A DNA stretch of 64,000 nucleotides from contig NZ_OCSR01000001.1 of the NCBI RefSeq assembly GCF_900230185.1, positions 5,704,001 to 5,768,000 on the forward strand, written 5' to 3'. Shown one piece after another: positions 27,201-36,188 of the stretch. Position numbers and translations under genes: made by a program. The DNA comes from Burkholderia sp. OK233 (GTDB lineage Bacteria > Pseudomonadota > Gammaproteobacteria > Burkholderiales > Burkholderiaceae). The notes under the pieces are model-generated. The model was not told where the DNA came from. It did no database searches and was given only the letters and a program-made list of their open reading frames with translations. Positions within the stretch are counted from its first letter, which is position 1; every line of letters starts with the position of its first letter.

Positions 27201-30200
27201 GCCGACGATCGAAGCCGTCGCTTGCAGTCCGAATGCGGTTGCGTTGTTCGCCAGCGCCTGGGCACCGTTGCCCAACGCCGTGCTGCTTACCCCAGAAGCC
27301 TGAGCGCCAACACCTGCAGCCAGGGCGTTGACGCCGGTGGCGCCATCGTCGGCATAGTTGGCACCCTGCGTGCCGCCGTCGTTGACGCTGTAGTAGTGCG
27401 TCTTGTTGGCGGTTACCGTCGAGGAAAGCGTGTCGACTGCCTGATCGGTTGCATACAACTGCGAGCCGTTCACCGCGTCGGTACTTGTCGAGCTCAGCCG
27501 GCCGGCAGCAACGTTCGTCACGGTGCGTTCCGCGCCCACCGTGCCGACACTCACCGTACTCGCCGGCGTGGTGCCGGCAAACGTGTACGCCGTGCCGTTG
27601 ATCGTCGCGCCTGGCGTCCCCACCGCTGCGGCAGTCGTGCTTCCTGCACCCAGGGCCACCGCGCCGGCATTGGTGACCGTGGCGCCGGAGCCGATCGCGA
27701 CGCCGTGCGTCGCCGCCGCCGACACCGTTGCAGCGTCGCCGAACGCGACGGAACCGGCATTGTTCGCTTGCGATGCATTGCCCAGCGCGACGGCGCCCTG
27801 GCCGGTCGCTGCATTGGCATTGCCGAGTGCCACCGCGCCCTGGCCGTTGGACGTATTGTTCGCGCCCATGGTTATCGCACCGGTCCCGGTTGCCGAGTTC
27901 GGATCGCCGATGGCGACCGCACCGTTACCGCTGGCCGTATTGCCTACGCCAATCGACACGGCCTTGCCGCCAGTGGCGGTTGCTGTCTGACCAATCGCTA
28001 TGGCGCCGGCCGTGTTCGCGGTTGCCCCGGTACCCTGGGCGATTGAATCGCCACCGGTGGCCTGGGCCCCGTTGCCCAAGGCAATGTCGTTGGCCGTCGT
28101 CGGTGCGCCGTTCACGCCGGCCACCGCATTCAGACCCTGGGCGACTGAATCGTTGCCGAACGCATTGGCGGCCGGTCCTACTGCAATCGCGTTGGTGCCA
28201 GTTGGAACGCTGTCCGCCAGCACTGAATTGGTGTGGAAATATTTGATCCCGCCGCCATTGTTGATATTGGAAATCGCTGTGGTGTTGGCCGTTACCTGCT
28301 GGTTGGTGGCGAACAGCTGCGACCCATTCACCGCATCGGTGCTCGTCGCGTTCAATGCAGCCGGCGCCATGTTGGTAATGGTCACCGGAGATCCGGCTCC
28401 CGCTCCGCCGGTCGCACCGAGGGTGATCTTCGTACCGCCCGCCGCGTCGTACTTGACCGCGATATTGGCCGTGTTGTCGATATTCGTATTCAGCGCGGTC
28501 AAGGCACCAGCAACTGTCGTCTGCGCGGTGGGTCCGGTTACGGCCCCGGTGTTGCTGACGCTGTTGACCGGCTGGCTAAAGCCGGTGAGATCACCGGTCG
28601 CCGCGCTATAGCTGGCTCCGCCGCCCAACGTGCCCGCTGTCGACGCGCCGAGATTATTGACGCCGGTGACAACCGTATTCAGCTGCGAGCCGTTGATTGC
28701 GTCGGTGCTGGCAGCCGAAATCACACCCGCTGCCACGTTCTGCAGTTGCCGCTCCTTCCCAGCGGAGCCGACCGACACCACGCCATTGGCGGCGCTCGCG
28801 ATCCCGGCCGCCGTGCCGCCGTAAAGCGCAGTGGTGCCCGTATGTGGCGCTGCCGTTGTACTGCCCGCACCCAAGGCGACGTCGTTCGCGTTGCTGGCGG
28901 ACGCGCCGGCACCCAGCGCGATCGCACGGGCCTGGTTGGCCACCGCCGAATCGCCGAACGCCAGCGCGCTCGCGCCGTTCGCATTGCTCGCGTTGCCCAG
29001 CGCGACCGCGCCCTGACCATTGGCGGTATTGCCGTTGCCCTGCGCTACCGCGCCATCGCCCGTGGCGGTATTGTTCGCACCCACGGCGACAGCACCATTG
29101 CCGGTTGCGGTATTGGGATCGCCAATCGCGACCGCGCCGTTGCCGCTGGCGGTCTGCGCCTGACCGAGCGCCACTGCGCCCGTCCCGCCGAGTACCTGGG
29201 AGTTATGGCCGCCGGCGAACGAACCCGCGCCGGCTGCGGCAGCGACGGTGCTGCCGTCGCCGATGGCAACCGTGGAGGCGGCGAGCGCACTTGCGCCATT
29301 GCCGATGGCAGAAGCATTGGTCGCGTTAGCCGTCGCGGAGGTACCCATGGCGAGGGCATCGGTGTTAGCCCCCGTCCGAGCCGAATCGCCTATCGCAATG
29401 GACGAGGAGCCAGCCGAGCTCGCGCCGGAGCCGATCGCAATGGCGCGAATGCCCGACGCCGCGGCGCCCGCCACCGTTGCAGGAGCAGACGAGCCGCCTT
29501 CCGCGACAGAATCCGCTCCGCCCAAAGCTATTGCATTAGCACCGCTCGCATTGGAGCCGTTCATCATGCCGAGCGAGTTGAGCCCTGAGGCGGCGGCGCC
29601 CGCCCCCAATGCCACCGCATTCTGTGCCAAGGCTTTGGACACTGTGCCGGCGGCCAGCGAAGAGGGACCGGACGCAGTCACGTCCGTGCCAATGCCAATC
29701 GCACCCGCCGCCGTCGCGCCCGTGCCTGCGACAGCACGCGGTCCAAGATAAACGGCGTTGAGGCCGCTGGCGATGGACTGAAAGCCGACAGCGACAGCAT
29801 GCGTCCCGGAGGCTGTGGCGATATAACCCACCCCGACGGCTGCAGGTCCGCTTACCACCGCCTGGTAGCCAATCGCGGCGGCATAGTCGGCGTTAGAGGT
29901 AACGTCAGTGCCAATGGCAATGGACGATTGCCCAGTCGAACCGGTGCCCGCGACGGTGCGCGCTCCCAGATAAAGGGCGTTGGCACCGGTGGCACTGGCT
30001 CCCGAACCAACGGCTATGCCGTTGGTTTGCGAACCGGTGGCTCCACTGCCCAATGCGACGGCGCCCGACGCGGCAGCGTTGGCGCTCGCACCCAGTGCAA
30101 CGCCGTTATCTCCAGTTGCCTTCGCCAAGGGGCCGACGGCAGTCGACTGGTTGCCGCTCGAGACAGCGTCAACGCCAACACCGATGGCCCCCGAGCCGCT

Positions 30201-30680
30201 CGCAGCGACATCCGTACCGATGCCAATCGCCGACTGCGCGGTCGCGCCGGTACCCGGAGCAGTCCGCGCGCCCACGTAAATGGCGTTGGTAGCACTCGCA
30301 ATGGCTTGAAAGCCGAAGGACAAGGCATTAAGTCCCGTACTGTTGGCGGCATAACCTACCGCAGTGGCTCCGCCTCCAGAGGCTGTGGACTGAAAGCCCA
30401 CGCACGTGGTGCTGCCGCTATAGAAGTTGTAGGGCGCCGCCGAGCAGCTCACCTGCGCCTGCGCTTGCGCGCCCCATCCGCCCAAACCCATCAACAACAG
30501 TACGGTGACAACACGCGGACTGGAACCGTACAGCGCCGAAGCACCATGCTCAGCGCCGCGCCCGTCGCATACGGAGGCAGCCGCTCCCGACTTTCCCTTG
30601 CCGCGCGACGTGTCCAGCTCCGACGCGGCTACGAAGGCGCCAAGCGCCTTGTTCCAGATGGTCCGATATGCTTTGTTCAT
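24261..30680 (-). CDS. Giant trimeric autotransporter adhesin (YadA/Hep_Hag type)
   Basis: A protein of 2139 residues. The N-terminus has the extended signal peptide region MNKAYRTIWNKALGAFVAA, then a hydrophobic core ending AQAQAQ before VSCSA. The passenger is built of YadA-like head repeats of the A-I-A-I-G type, interrupted by neck/stalk motifs STDAVNGSQL (at least six) and repeated THYYSVNDGGTQ modules. Large blocks recur almost unchanged, including the NYFHANSTAADSL-type unit and the NGTAYTYAGTAPTSTVSVG unit. The C-terminus is a YadA anchor (QLQSGINSVARNAYSGIAAA to GMGAAMQW) forming the outer-membrane pore as a trimer. Expected role is adhesion to host or fungal surfaces. Intact. Followed by the OmpA lipoprotein gene. 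Confidence 0.93.
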   Translation of the reverse strand: MNKAYRTIWNKALGAFVAASELDTSRGKGKSGAAASVCDGRGAEHGASALYGSSPRVVTVLLLMGLGGWGAQAQAQVSCSAAPYNFYSGSTTCVGFQSTASGGGATAVGYAANSTGLNALSFGFQAIASATNAIYVGARTAPGTGATAQSAIGIGTDVAASGSGAIGVGVDAVSSGNQSTAVGPLAKATGDNGVALGASANAAASGAVALGSGATGSQTNGIAVGSGASATGANALYLGARTVAGTGSTGQSSIAIGTDVTSNADYAAAIGYQAVVSGPAAVGVGYIATASGTHAVAVGFQSIASGLNAVYLGPRAVAGTGATAAGAIGIGTDVTASGPSSLAAGTVSKALAQNAVALGAGAAASGLNSLGMMNGSNASGANAIALGGADSVAEGGSSAPATVAGAAASGIRAIAIGSGASSAGSSSIAIGDSARTGANTDALAMGTSATANATNASAIGNGASALAASTVAIGDGSTVAAAAGAGSFAGGHNSQVLGGTGAVALGQAQTASGNGAVAIGDPNTATGNGAVAVGANNTATGDGAVAQGNGNTANGQGAVALGNASNANGASALAFGDSAVANQARAIALGAGASASNANDVALGAGSTTAAPHTGTTALYGGTAAGIASAANGVVSVGSAGKERQLQNVAAGVISAASTDAINGSQLNTVVTGVNNLGASTAGTLGGGASYSAATGDLTGFSQPVNSVSNTGAVTGPTAQTTVAGALTALNTNIDNTANIAVKYDAAGGTKITLGATGGAGAGSPVTITNMAPAALNATSTDAVNGSQLFATNQQVTANTTAISNINNGGGIKYFHTNSVLADSVPTGTNAIAVGPAANAFGNDSVAQGLNAVAGVNGAPTTANDIALGNGAQATGGDSIAQGTGATANTAGAIAIGQTATATGGKAVSIGVGNTASGNGAVAIGDPNSATGTGAITMGANNTSNGQGAVALGNANAATGQGAVALGNASQANNAGSVAFGDAATVSAAATHGVAIGSGATVTNAGAVALGAGSTTAAAVGTPGATINGTAYTFAGTTPASTVSVGTVGAERTVTNVAAGRLSSTSTDAVNGSQLYATDQAVDTLSSTVTANKTHYYSVNDGGTQGANYADDGATGVNALAAGVGAQASGVSSTALGNGAQALANNATAFGLQATASIVGGVAIGSGSVSDRTVLPGVGSIANGSHAIPFNTSDETLLGAVSVGSSTAYRQLTNVADGTQAQDAVTVRQLAGALSSFSVTGTNYFHANSTAADSLAVGAQSIAVGPTTVVNGDNGVGVGNGAVVDATAPGGVAIGQQTHSAAADAMALGSGAVASGAQSIAQGANANAANQGGVAVGSGAQSSATDAVALGAGASSTFANSVALGSASTTAAAVATPGVTINGTAYTYAGTAPTSTVSVGSAGNERTVTNVAAGRVSASSTDAVNGSQLYATDQAVSSLSTTITANKTHYYSVNDGGTQSANYADDGATGTNALAAGVAATAAGANSTALGQGATANNANAVALGSGSTTAAAVATTGDTINGTAFTYAGTAPTSTVSVGSAGNERTVTNVAAGRVSASSTDAVNGSQLYATDQAVGSLASLVTASKTHYYSVNDGGTQGGNYNNDGATGTNALAAGVGATASGVSSFAGGNGAAAQADNALALGALSSASVAGGVAIGSGSVSNRAVLSGIGSIANGTHAIPFNTSDQTLLGAVSFGSAAGTTYRQLTNVADGTQAQDAVTIRQLAGALSSFAVSGQMYFHANSTAADSLAVGAQSIAVGPTTVVNGDNGVGIGNGAIVDSTAPGGVAIGESSNAAQADAIALGSGSIASGAQSIAQGANAKAANAGGIAIGSGAQSSAIDAVAMGSGASASMANSVALGAGSVTTVGALSNYIAYGLSSPQSSAGEVNIGNRQITGVAAGKAGTDAVNVSQLAAVTTQLTTLINNQNGGGGAPFASTPGSSPASTGSNSSAGGQGSVASGSNSTAVGNSSQASANGATAVGVGAAASGNNSVALGSGSTDGGRSNVVSVGSLNDTRQVANVAAGTQGTDAVNVDQLNAGLAQANAYTDQRVDQLQSGINSVARNAYSGIAAATALTMIPEVDKDKTLSFGIGTAGFRGYQAVALGGTARITENIKMKAGVGMSPGGTTFGMGAAMQW

Positions 30681-31468
30681 GTCGTTGCCTCACCAGGTAA
30701 TTGAAATGAGAAGTTCATCAGCACGAGCGTGTGCATGCATCCAATTTATTCAGGATGCCTATTTATAATGCTTAAGCCGTCTCGTTGCGGCGCGCGTCGC
30801 TTTAGCATTGGAACTGCGGCAAGTTCCTTCCGTCCTCGTTGAATCACGAATCTTGAGCGCGAGCGAACACCCATGCTCACAATGTGATTCGCATGACTAA
30901 TTAATTAATGAGGGTCGGTCAGATGGCCAGTCTTCTGCGAGCTGGCCGCTGAGACGTTTGACGAATGTCTGGGTTATGAAGGTCCGAAGGGCAGACGCAG
31001 AGGAAAGGCGATCGCGTGGCGGAGCGCCAATTGCCAGCCAGACTGGTGCGCTTTCTTCGCCGAGTCAGTGCCCGACTCTGTTCCGACTGGAATACTCATC
31101 GTTACTCCCCTTCAGTAGCCTGTTGCAACGCTTCCTCGGCTCATGGCATGACAACCAATCTTGCGCCAGGCTACACGCGCCGTTTTTCTTTCTCGCAACA
31201 TTTTGCGCACTATGTGAGACGAAGGCCGCCGAGCTATTCGCATGGGATGCGGTGGCTCCCTTTATTTGAGTCGTGTAATGAAAAGAAAGATGCGTGCCTG
31301 CGGGAACTTTCTCATAGGTCTTTTCATTTGTCTACAAAAAGCCTTTGGCGATATCCGGGTATTGTGAAATCTAACGATTAGATTCCATGAACCTGTTTGC
31401 GGCTCCGGAAGTTGGTCAGGATATCCTGACATCTCTCTCAGGATATCTGTAATTTTTTCTCGATTTTT
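30681..31468. other. Intergenic region upstream of the giant adhesin
   Basis: About 0.8 kb between the two adhesin loci without a convincing gene. It should contain the promoter of the giant adhesin. The sequence near 30890-30920 (TAATTAATTAATG) is AT-rich and a plausible promoter area. A GGATATCCTGACATC/CAGGATATC inverted pair near 31420-31450 may be an operator or terminator stem. Confidence 0.35.
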
Positions 31469-31710
31469 TTAAGTCAATTTCGTGTAGCAACGCGCATTAA
31501 AAAATGCAAGACAATTGGTGAAGACGAAATAGGAATCCGTTTGTAGGCCGTGTTGCCAGACACTTCGATTTCTTCCATGTCTGCCCGCGACCGCCGATGC
31601 CCTTTCCGTAGAGGTGGGAACGGATCTATCGAGGCGTTTTCTTGCCGTGTCGCCCGGGAAGCTTCGCCCGCTACTGCAAGTGCGGCAGCAGCGGGACATA
31701 GACAAATTAC

Positions 31711-31828
31711 TTACCAGCGGTAGCCAACGCCCGCGCCTGCACCCACGGAACCGTGGCCGGAAACGCCCGTCGCGACCGACAGACCCAGAGTCCAAAGTGC
31801 TCGCGAAGGTTCTTTCAGGCGGCAAAGA
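31711..31828 (-). pseudogene. Relic of a second YadA membrane-anchor C-terminus
   Basis: Immediately after the stop codon of the smaller adhesin, in another frame, the minus strand encodes WTLGLSVATGVSGHGSVGAG followed by AGVGYRW and a TAA at 31711. This is the usual last two beta-strands of a YadA anchor, ending in an aromatic residue. It is too short to be a gene and lacks a start, so it looks like the tail of an older anchor left behind when the present 3' end was exchanged or duplicated. Confidence 0.5.
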
Positions 31829-33535
31829 TCAGAACTCGTAGCCAACCTGTGCGCGCACACCAGCGTCGCCTGTCGACGTCACCGAGACCGCACCGTTCAT
31901 GAGCCATTTGCCATTCTGCGACCGGTAGGTTCCGCCAGCGGCCACCGCAGCGCCGCTCCGGTAGTTAGCGGCGCCTGCAGCGATCACCGTGCGCCCCGGA
32001 CCCGAAGGCGTCATGTTCGGCATGGCCATCGCGGCAGCAATGCCGGCGTAAGCATTACGCGCGACTTGATTGACCGCATGCTGGGCTGAGTCGAACTTGC
32101 TGTTGAGCTGGTTGAGATTGACCGCATCGGTGCCCTGTGTGCCGGCCGCGACGTTGGTGATCTGGCGTTCGTTGCCAGGCGCGCCCACAGAAACCGTGTT
32201 GTCCCGGTCTGCAACTGAATTTGCACCCAGGGCAACCGAATTGTTCGCGGTGGCCTGGCTGTTGGTGCCGATTGCCGTAGAATCCGTACCTGTGACTTTA
32301 GAATTCGTGCCGATGGCGGTTGCGCGCGCAGCCGTAACAGTCGAGTTCGTGCCGATGGCCGTCCCATCTTGACCTGAAACGTTCGAACCGTTGCCGACGG
32401 CAGTTCCGTTTTGCACCGATACAACCGAATTTTTACCAACTGCGGTGCCGGTATTGTCGGTAGCCGTGCCATTCGAGCCGGATGTCGAAATCGTGTCGAC
32501 TGTGGTTGTAAGTGACGTCAGATTGTTCGACAGCGCGGCAACCTGCGAAGCAATGGAGAAAAGCTGCGAGCCGTTCACCGCGTCGGTACTGGTAGCACTG
32601 ATCTGCCCTGCAGCTACATTTTGCAACTGGTGTTCCTGACCGACCCTCCCGATACTCACGACACCCAGTGGTGTTGCGCCTGCGAAGCCACCGAACGTAA
32701 CACCGTTCAGCGTGACGCTGCTCACGTTTGTTGCCGCGCGTGTGACAGCCCCGGAACCGAGCGCCGTGGACTCTGCAGTTGAAGCCACTGCCGCGTTACC
32801 GATGGCGAGTGTATTCGGACCTGTCGCTTGTGAGAGAACACCGAGCGCGACGGTATTGGCCGATGCGGAATTCGCCCCAAAACCAATCGCAACAGAACTC
32901 TGTGTTGATGCAGTCGAAGATTGACCAATTGCCACAGCCGATGCGCCGCTTGACAGGCTCGAGTTGCCGATCGCCACCGAACTGCCGCCGCTTGCTGTCG
33001 CTGATATACCCACTGCCGTGGCTGATCCAGACGCCGTCGCCAGCGAGCCTAAGGCGGTTGCACCGGCGCCATTCGCTGCCGCTCCGCCGCCATACGCTAC
33101 CGCGTTGTTCCCAACTGCGGATGTATCAGCGCCCACTGCTGTGGCCCCGCTACCATTCGCAGTCGCCGCATCGCCCATCGATACGGCGTTACCTCCGTTC
33201 GCAGTGGACGCCATGCCGAACGCCTCGTTGTTCGCCGAGCCATCCGCACCAGCGGTGGCGGGGTTTGACCCGCCTGACGACGCAGAGCCAGCATTATTTG
33301 TTACCGTAGCCCCGGCACTGCCCCCCGACGCATAGTTGTACGCGTAGGCCTGCCCCACCGGCAGCAGCATCAGCGCTGCCAACACCGCCAGCGATGCCCT
33401 GGATTTCAGAGGCGCACCACCCTGCCCCATTTCCGCTTGTCCCGCTTCGCCCTGCACGCCGCGCTGCGTGTCCGCTGCCGCGACCAGCGCGCCAAGCCGG
33501 CGATTCCAAACCAACCTATATCGGCTCTTGTTCAT
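31829..33535 (-). CDS. Trimeric autotransporter adhesin, smaller
   Basis: A protein of 568 residues. The extended signal peptide MNKSRYRLVWNRRLGALVAA is followed by a hydrophobic stretch ending GQAYA. The head carries repeats such as SVAIGNSSLSSGASAVAIGQ and one neck motif STDAVNGSQLF. A second series of short T-A-I-G-T-N-S repeats follows, then a neck GTDAVNLNQLNSKFDSAQHA and a YadA anchor ending in VRAQVGYEF. It should trimerise and insert in the outer membrane. Intact. Its promoter likely lies between 33536 and 33899, divergent from the response regulator. Confidence 0.92.
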   Translation of the reverse strand: MNKSRYRLVWNRRLGALVAAADTQRGVQGEAGQAEMGQGGAPLKSRASLAVLAALMLLPVGQAYAYNYASGGSAGATVTNNAGSASSGGSNPATAGADGSANNEAFGMASTANGGNAVSMGDAATANGSGATAVGADTSAVGNNAVAYGGGAAANGAGATALGSLATASGSATAVGISATASGGSSVAIGNSSLSSGASAVAIGQSSTASTQSSVAIGFGANSASANTVALGVLSQATGPNTLAIGNAAVASTAESTALGSGAVTRAATNVSSVTLNGVTFGGFAGATPLGVVSIGRVGQEHQLQNVAAGQISATSTDAVNGSQLFSIASQVAALSNNLTSLTTTVDTISTSGSNGTATDNTGTAVGKNSVVSVQNGTAVGNGSNVSGQDGTAIGTNSTVTAARATAIGTNSKVTGTDSTAIGTNSQATANNSVALGANSVADRDNTVSVGAPGNERQITNVAAGTQGTDAVNLNQLNSKFDSAQHAVNQVARNAYAGIAAAMAMPNMTPSGPGRTVIAAGAANYRSGAAVAAGGTYRSQNGKWLMNGAVSVTSTGDAGVRAQVGYEF

Positions 33536-33899
33536 TGCGTTCCGTTCTCACTCGTCTGATGGTCAATAAAAGGATTCATATCTGGTCTCCGTCACGCTCT
33601 ACCGTGGGATTCACGCCACTGATGCCTATGCTTACGAATGCAGGAATTAGCAACTTTGTGTAAGGACGCGAGGAATTATGGGCAGCGTTATTGCGTCAAT
33701 CGTTTTGCCGGAGGGACGAAATGCTTTGCCGGAGGGAAAATTCTTTTGCTCTCCGTGTGGAAACCGCTCGATTTAAATTGAATTAACAATCTGGTACGCT
33801 TCGCGGCTTTATGCTGGCGACCGATCCCCGCGAGCCTCAAGCTGCGCAATCAGCCGCCGTTAACCAGAACGTTATCCGTCAGCTCCTTTCGCCTACACG
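33536..33899. other. Divergent promoter region between adhesin and response regulator
   Basis: A 364-bp gap between two divergently transcribed genes. It contains a direct repeat of the type TTTTGCCGGAGGGA / TGCTTTGCCGGAGGGAAA near 33703-33740, followed by an AT-rich segment near 33770-33790. The repeated TTTGCCGGAGGGA could be a regulator-binding site, but that is a guess. Confidence 0.4.
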
Positions 33900-34709
33900 A
33901 TGTCGCCCCGAAACAGTGCCCTCACGGACGCCCACCTTCTTCTGGTGGACGACCAGCCAGACCAGCTTCGATTGTTGATTGACGTATTGCGCAACGCTGG
34001 ATGCCGGATCAGCGTCGGATTCGATGGGTCACAGGCGTATCAACGAGCACTGGCGATTTCACCCGACCTGATCCTGATGGACGTACGGATGCCGCGGATG
34101 GATGGATTCGCCGCCTGCCGGCTGCTTGCTGCGGACCCCCGCACGTCTGCGATTCCCGTCATATTTCTCACTGTGGCTGGGGACCTCCACGAGCGCATCA
34201 ACGGTCTGGAAATCGGGGGCGTGGACTACGTGCTCAAGCCATTCGAGCCGGACGAGGTACTTGCCCGGATTCGCGTTCACCTCGCCCGGACACGCGGCAA
34301 CCGGTATACCGGAGATGAGGTAACCACTTCGGATTTCACAGGCAACAGCGTCATTGTTCGCGCGGCCATTCGACATTTGTCGCAAAGGCTGAACGATGCG
34401 CCAACGGTCGAACAACTCGCCCGCCTGGTGGGGACCAATGAAAAAAGACTGTCGCGTGCGTTTAGGGACAACCTTGGCAAGACGGTATTCGAGTATCTCC
34501 GGGACGAGCGCCTGCGGATTGCACAAAAGCTGTTGAGCAGCACGTCATTGAGTATCGCCAGCATCGCCGAAGAAATTGGTTTTTCCAGTGCCGCGAATTT
34601 CGCCACGGCGTTTCGCGAACGATTCGGTATGCCCCCGTCAACCTATCGGGAAGAATTTCGCAGCCGGGATCTGGCTGACACCGTGGAATCCGCCCTCGAG
34701 GCAGAGTGA
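33900..34709 (+). CDS. Response regulator with AraC-type output domain
   Basis: A protein of 269 residues. The receiver domain (about residues 10-130) shows LLLVDDQPDQ with the acidic pair, the phosphorylatable Asp in DLILMDVRMPRMDGF, the conserved Thr in IPVIFLTVAGD, and the Lys in VDYVLKPFEPDEV. The C-terminal AraC domain has two helix-turn-helix motifs: VEQLARLVGTNEKRLSRAF and IASIAEEIGFSSAANFATAF, ending GMPPSTYREEF. No partner histidine kinase remains nearby. It is divergent from the smaller adhesin, so control of adhesin expression is the natural guess. The IS5-family element begins 15 bp after its stop codon, so downstream partners may have been cut off. Confidence 0.92.
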   Translation: MSPRNSALTDAHLLLVDDQPDQLRLLIDVLRNAGCRISVGFDGSQAYQRALAISPDLILMDVRMPRMDGFAACRLLAADPRTSAIPVIFLTVAGDLHERINGLEIGGVDYVLKPFEPDEVLARIRVHLARTRGNRYTGDEVTTSDFTGNSVIVRAAIRHLSQRLNDAPTVEQLARLVGTNEKRLSRAFRDNLGKTVFEYLRDERLRIAQKLLSSTSLSIASIAEEIGFSSAANFATAFRERFGMPPSTYREEFRSRDLADTVESALEAE

Positions 34710-34724
34710 CGACATCATGACTGC

Positions 34725-35900
34725 CAACTGGTTGCTAGTTTTGCCGCTGATTTTGTACAGAGCGGTCGAACAAACCGGAGGCGCAAATCCATATCGGGTA
34801 CGGCATGCTGAAGATGCGACGATATGTGTCGGTATGCGAAGATGAAGGCATCAGGAGGTCGAGCACAATCGCGACGCTGAGCAGAGCGCCGACGATGTTA
34901 CGCAAGGCTTTGGCGTGAGATCAGTTTCGGCAGTAGTGCCGCAGATTGATCATCGTATACGCGAGCGTCTTTAACGCGTAGTGCACTTCACTGATGCGTT
35001 CGAAGCGCAGCAGCAGACGGCGGAACTTATCTTCCCAGGCAAAGACGCGTTCGATGGTCCTGAAGCGCTCCTCGAAGATCGCCGGATCAAAGCGCTGCTT
35101 GCGGCCCCGCTTCGGTGTTTTTCGCCCACGCGGGTTCTCGGGGATGTTCGGGGTCATGCCGCGATTGACGATCGCCTTGCGGTTGGACCGGCAATCGTAG
35201 ACGCCGTCCAGACTGAGGGTTGAACCTTGCAGGTCCGCGCCAATGGCGCGGGCCATTTCGGTTAGTCTGGGCAGTGCGTCGCGCAACAGCGGTGATTCGT
35301 TGCGGTTGCCCGGCGCCGTCACGAACGGCGCGATGATGTTGCAGTCGCGGTCGCAGAAGGCGACGACCTTGCAGCCCTTGAGATGCTTGTGTCCGCTATA
35401 CCCGAGGTTGTCGCCGCCTTTCTTCGCTGCAGTCGTCGTGCCGTCGCCGTGGATGACGGAAAGGTCGAGGAGCTGGTCCTGATGAAGTTTATGTACCGTG
35501 CCCGCGAAGATCCGGTCGATGCTGCCATCAGCCTGCCAGCGCCGCATCATCCGGTAGATACGCGTGTGGTGGATTTCAGGCAGACCTTTTGCATTCCTTT
35601 CGATCGGCAGCATCTTCCATTGGCAGCCCATGTACAGTATTTGCAGGATGTAGTCGAAGATCTTGTGCAACGACAGCGTGGGTGCCGGTCCGCGTCGGCC
35701 ACGACTCAGGTGTGGCAAGACAAATTCTTCGAACTGCGCTTCGCTCAATTTCGTCGGAATCGCTTGCCAGCATGGGTTACCCGTCATTCGCTGAGTCCAA
35801 ACATCTGGACTCTAACCGATCTGCCTTCGCCGATCACAAATCCAGTCCCGGCGCGGATCACAGACAAATTCGATGACCTCGAAAAACTAGCAACCAGTTG
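34725..35900 (-). mobile_element. IS5-family element, copy A
   Basis: A 1176-bp element with CAACTGGTTGCTAGTTTT at the left end and its inverted copy at the right. Sequence and length match copy B at 56993-58168 in the opposite orientation. No target duplication is evident (left flank ACTGC, right flank AAAGG). Confidence 0.9.
34921..35787 (-). CDS. IS5-family transposase, copy A
   Basis: A protein of 288 residues, identical to the product at 57106-57972. The N-terminal region (LSLHKIFDYILQILYMGCQW) is followed by Asp in LSVIHGDGTTTAAKKGGDN, the GYSGHKHLKGCKV strand, a second Asp in TLSLDGVYDCRSN, and Glu in AIFEERFRTIERVFAWEDKF. It appears intact; identity of the copies implies recent transposition or gene conversion. 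Confidence 0.93.
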   Translation of the reverse strand: MTGNPCWQAIPTKLSEAQFEEFVLPHLSRGRRGPAPTLSLHKIFDYILQILYMGCQWKMLPIERNAKGLPEIHHTRIYRMMRRWQADGSIDRIFAGTVHKLHQDQLLDLSVIHGDGTTTAAKKGGDNLGYSGHKHLKGCKVVAFCDRDCNIIAPFVTAPGNRNESPLLRDALPRLTEMARAIGADLQGSTLSLDGVYDCRSNRKAIVNRGMTPNIPENPRGRKTPKRGRKQRFDPAIFEERFRTIERVFAWEDKFRRLLLRFERISEVHYALKTLAYTMINLRHYCRN

Positions 35901-36188
35901 AAAGGCTGCCGTCGATGTGCGATTCCTGAAAACAGTGTTGCAGCCAGACTGACAAAACCGGCTGGCTCGTCCGTTTCAGCTGGTTTGGGATAGAGTGCGC
36001 CGAGACCGCGCCGCTTCAGTTTCCGACAAAACGTACGGTAGCTGACGCCAAACTTCCTGACGAGGAGGTTGCCATCGGTGTCGGCGTGACACTGTTAGCG
36101 ACACGCCGAGCGGCGATGCTGAGGAACCAGCGAGCCACTCCCGACGTGGCTTTTCCAGAACGGTATATAGACCGTAAATGTGAAAATG
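35901..36188 (-). other. Remnant between IS5 copy A and the rhomboid gene
   Basis: The minus strand encodes a protein-like stretch with VRKFGVSYRTFCRKLKRRGL and then GALYPKPAETDEPAGF, before the IS boundary. The first phrase could be a helix-turn-helix. I cannot identify it and it lacks both ends, so I treat it as the debris of a gene truncated by the IS. Confidence 0.3.

Noticed and set aside
24500..30700. Many long plus-strand open frames opposite the giant adhesin gene
   Set aside because: They are compositional shadows of repetitive, Ala/Gly/Ser-coding DNA; none has an independent motif or ribosome binding site.
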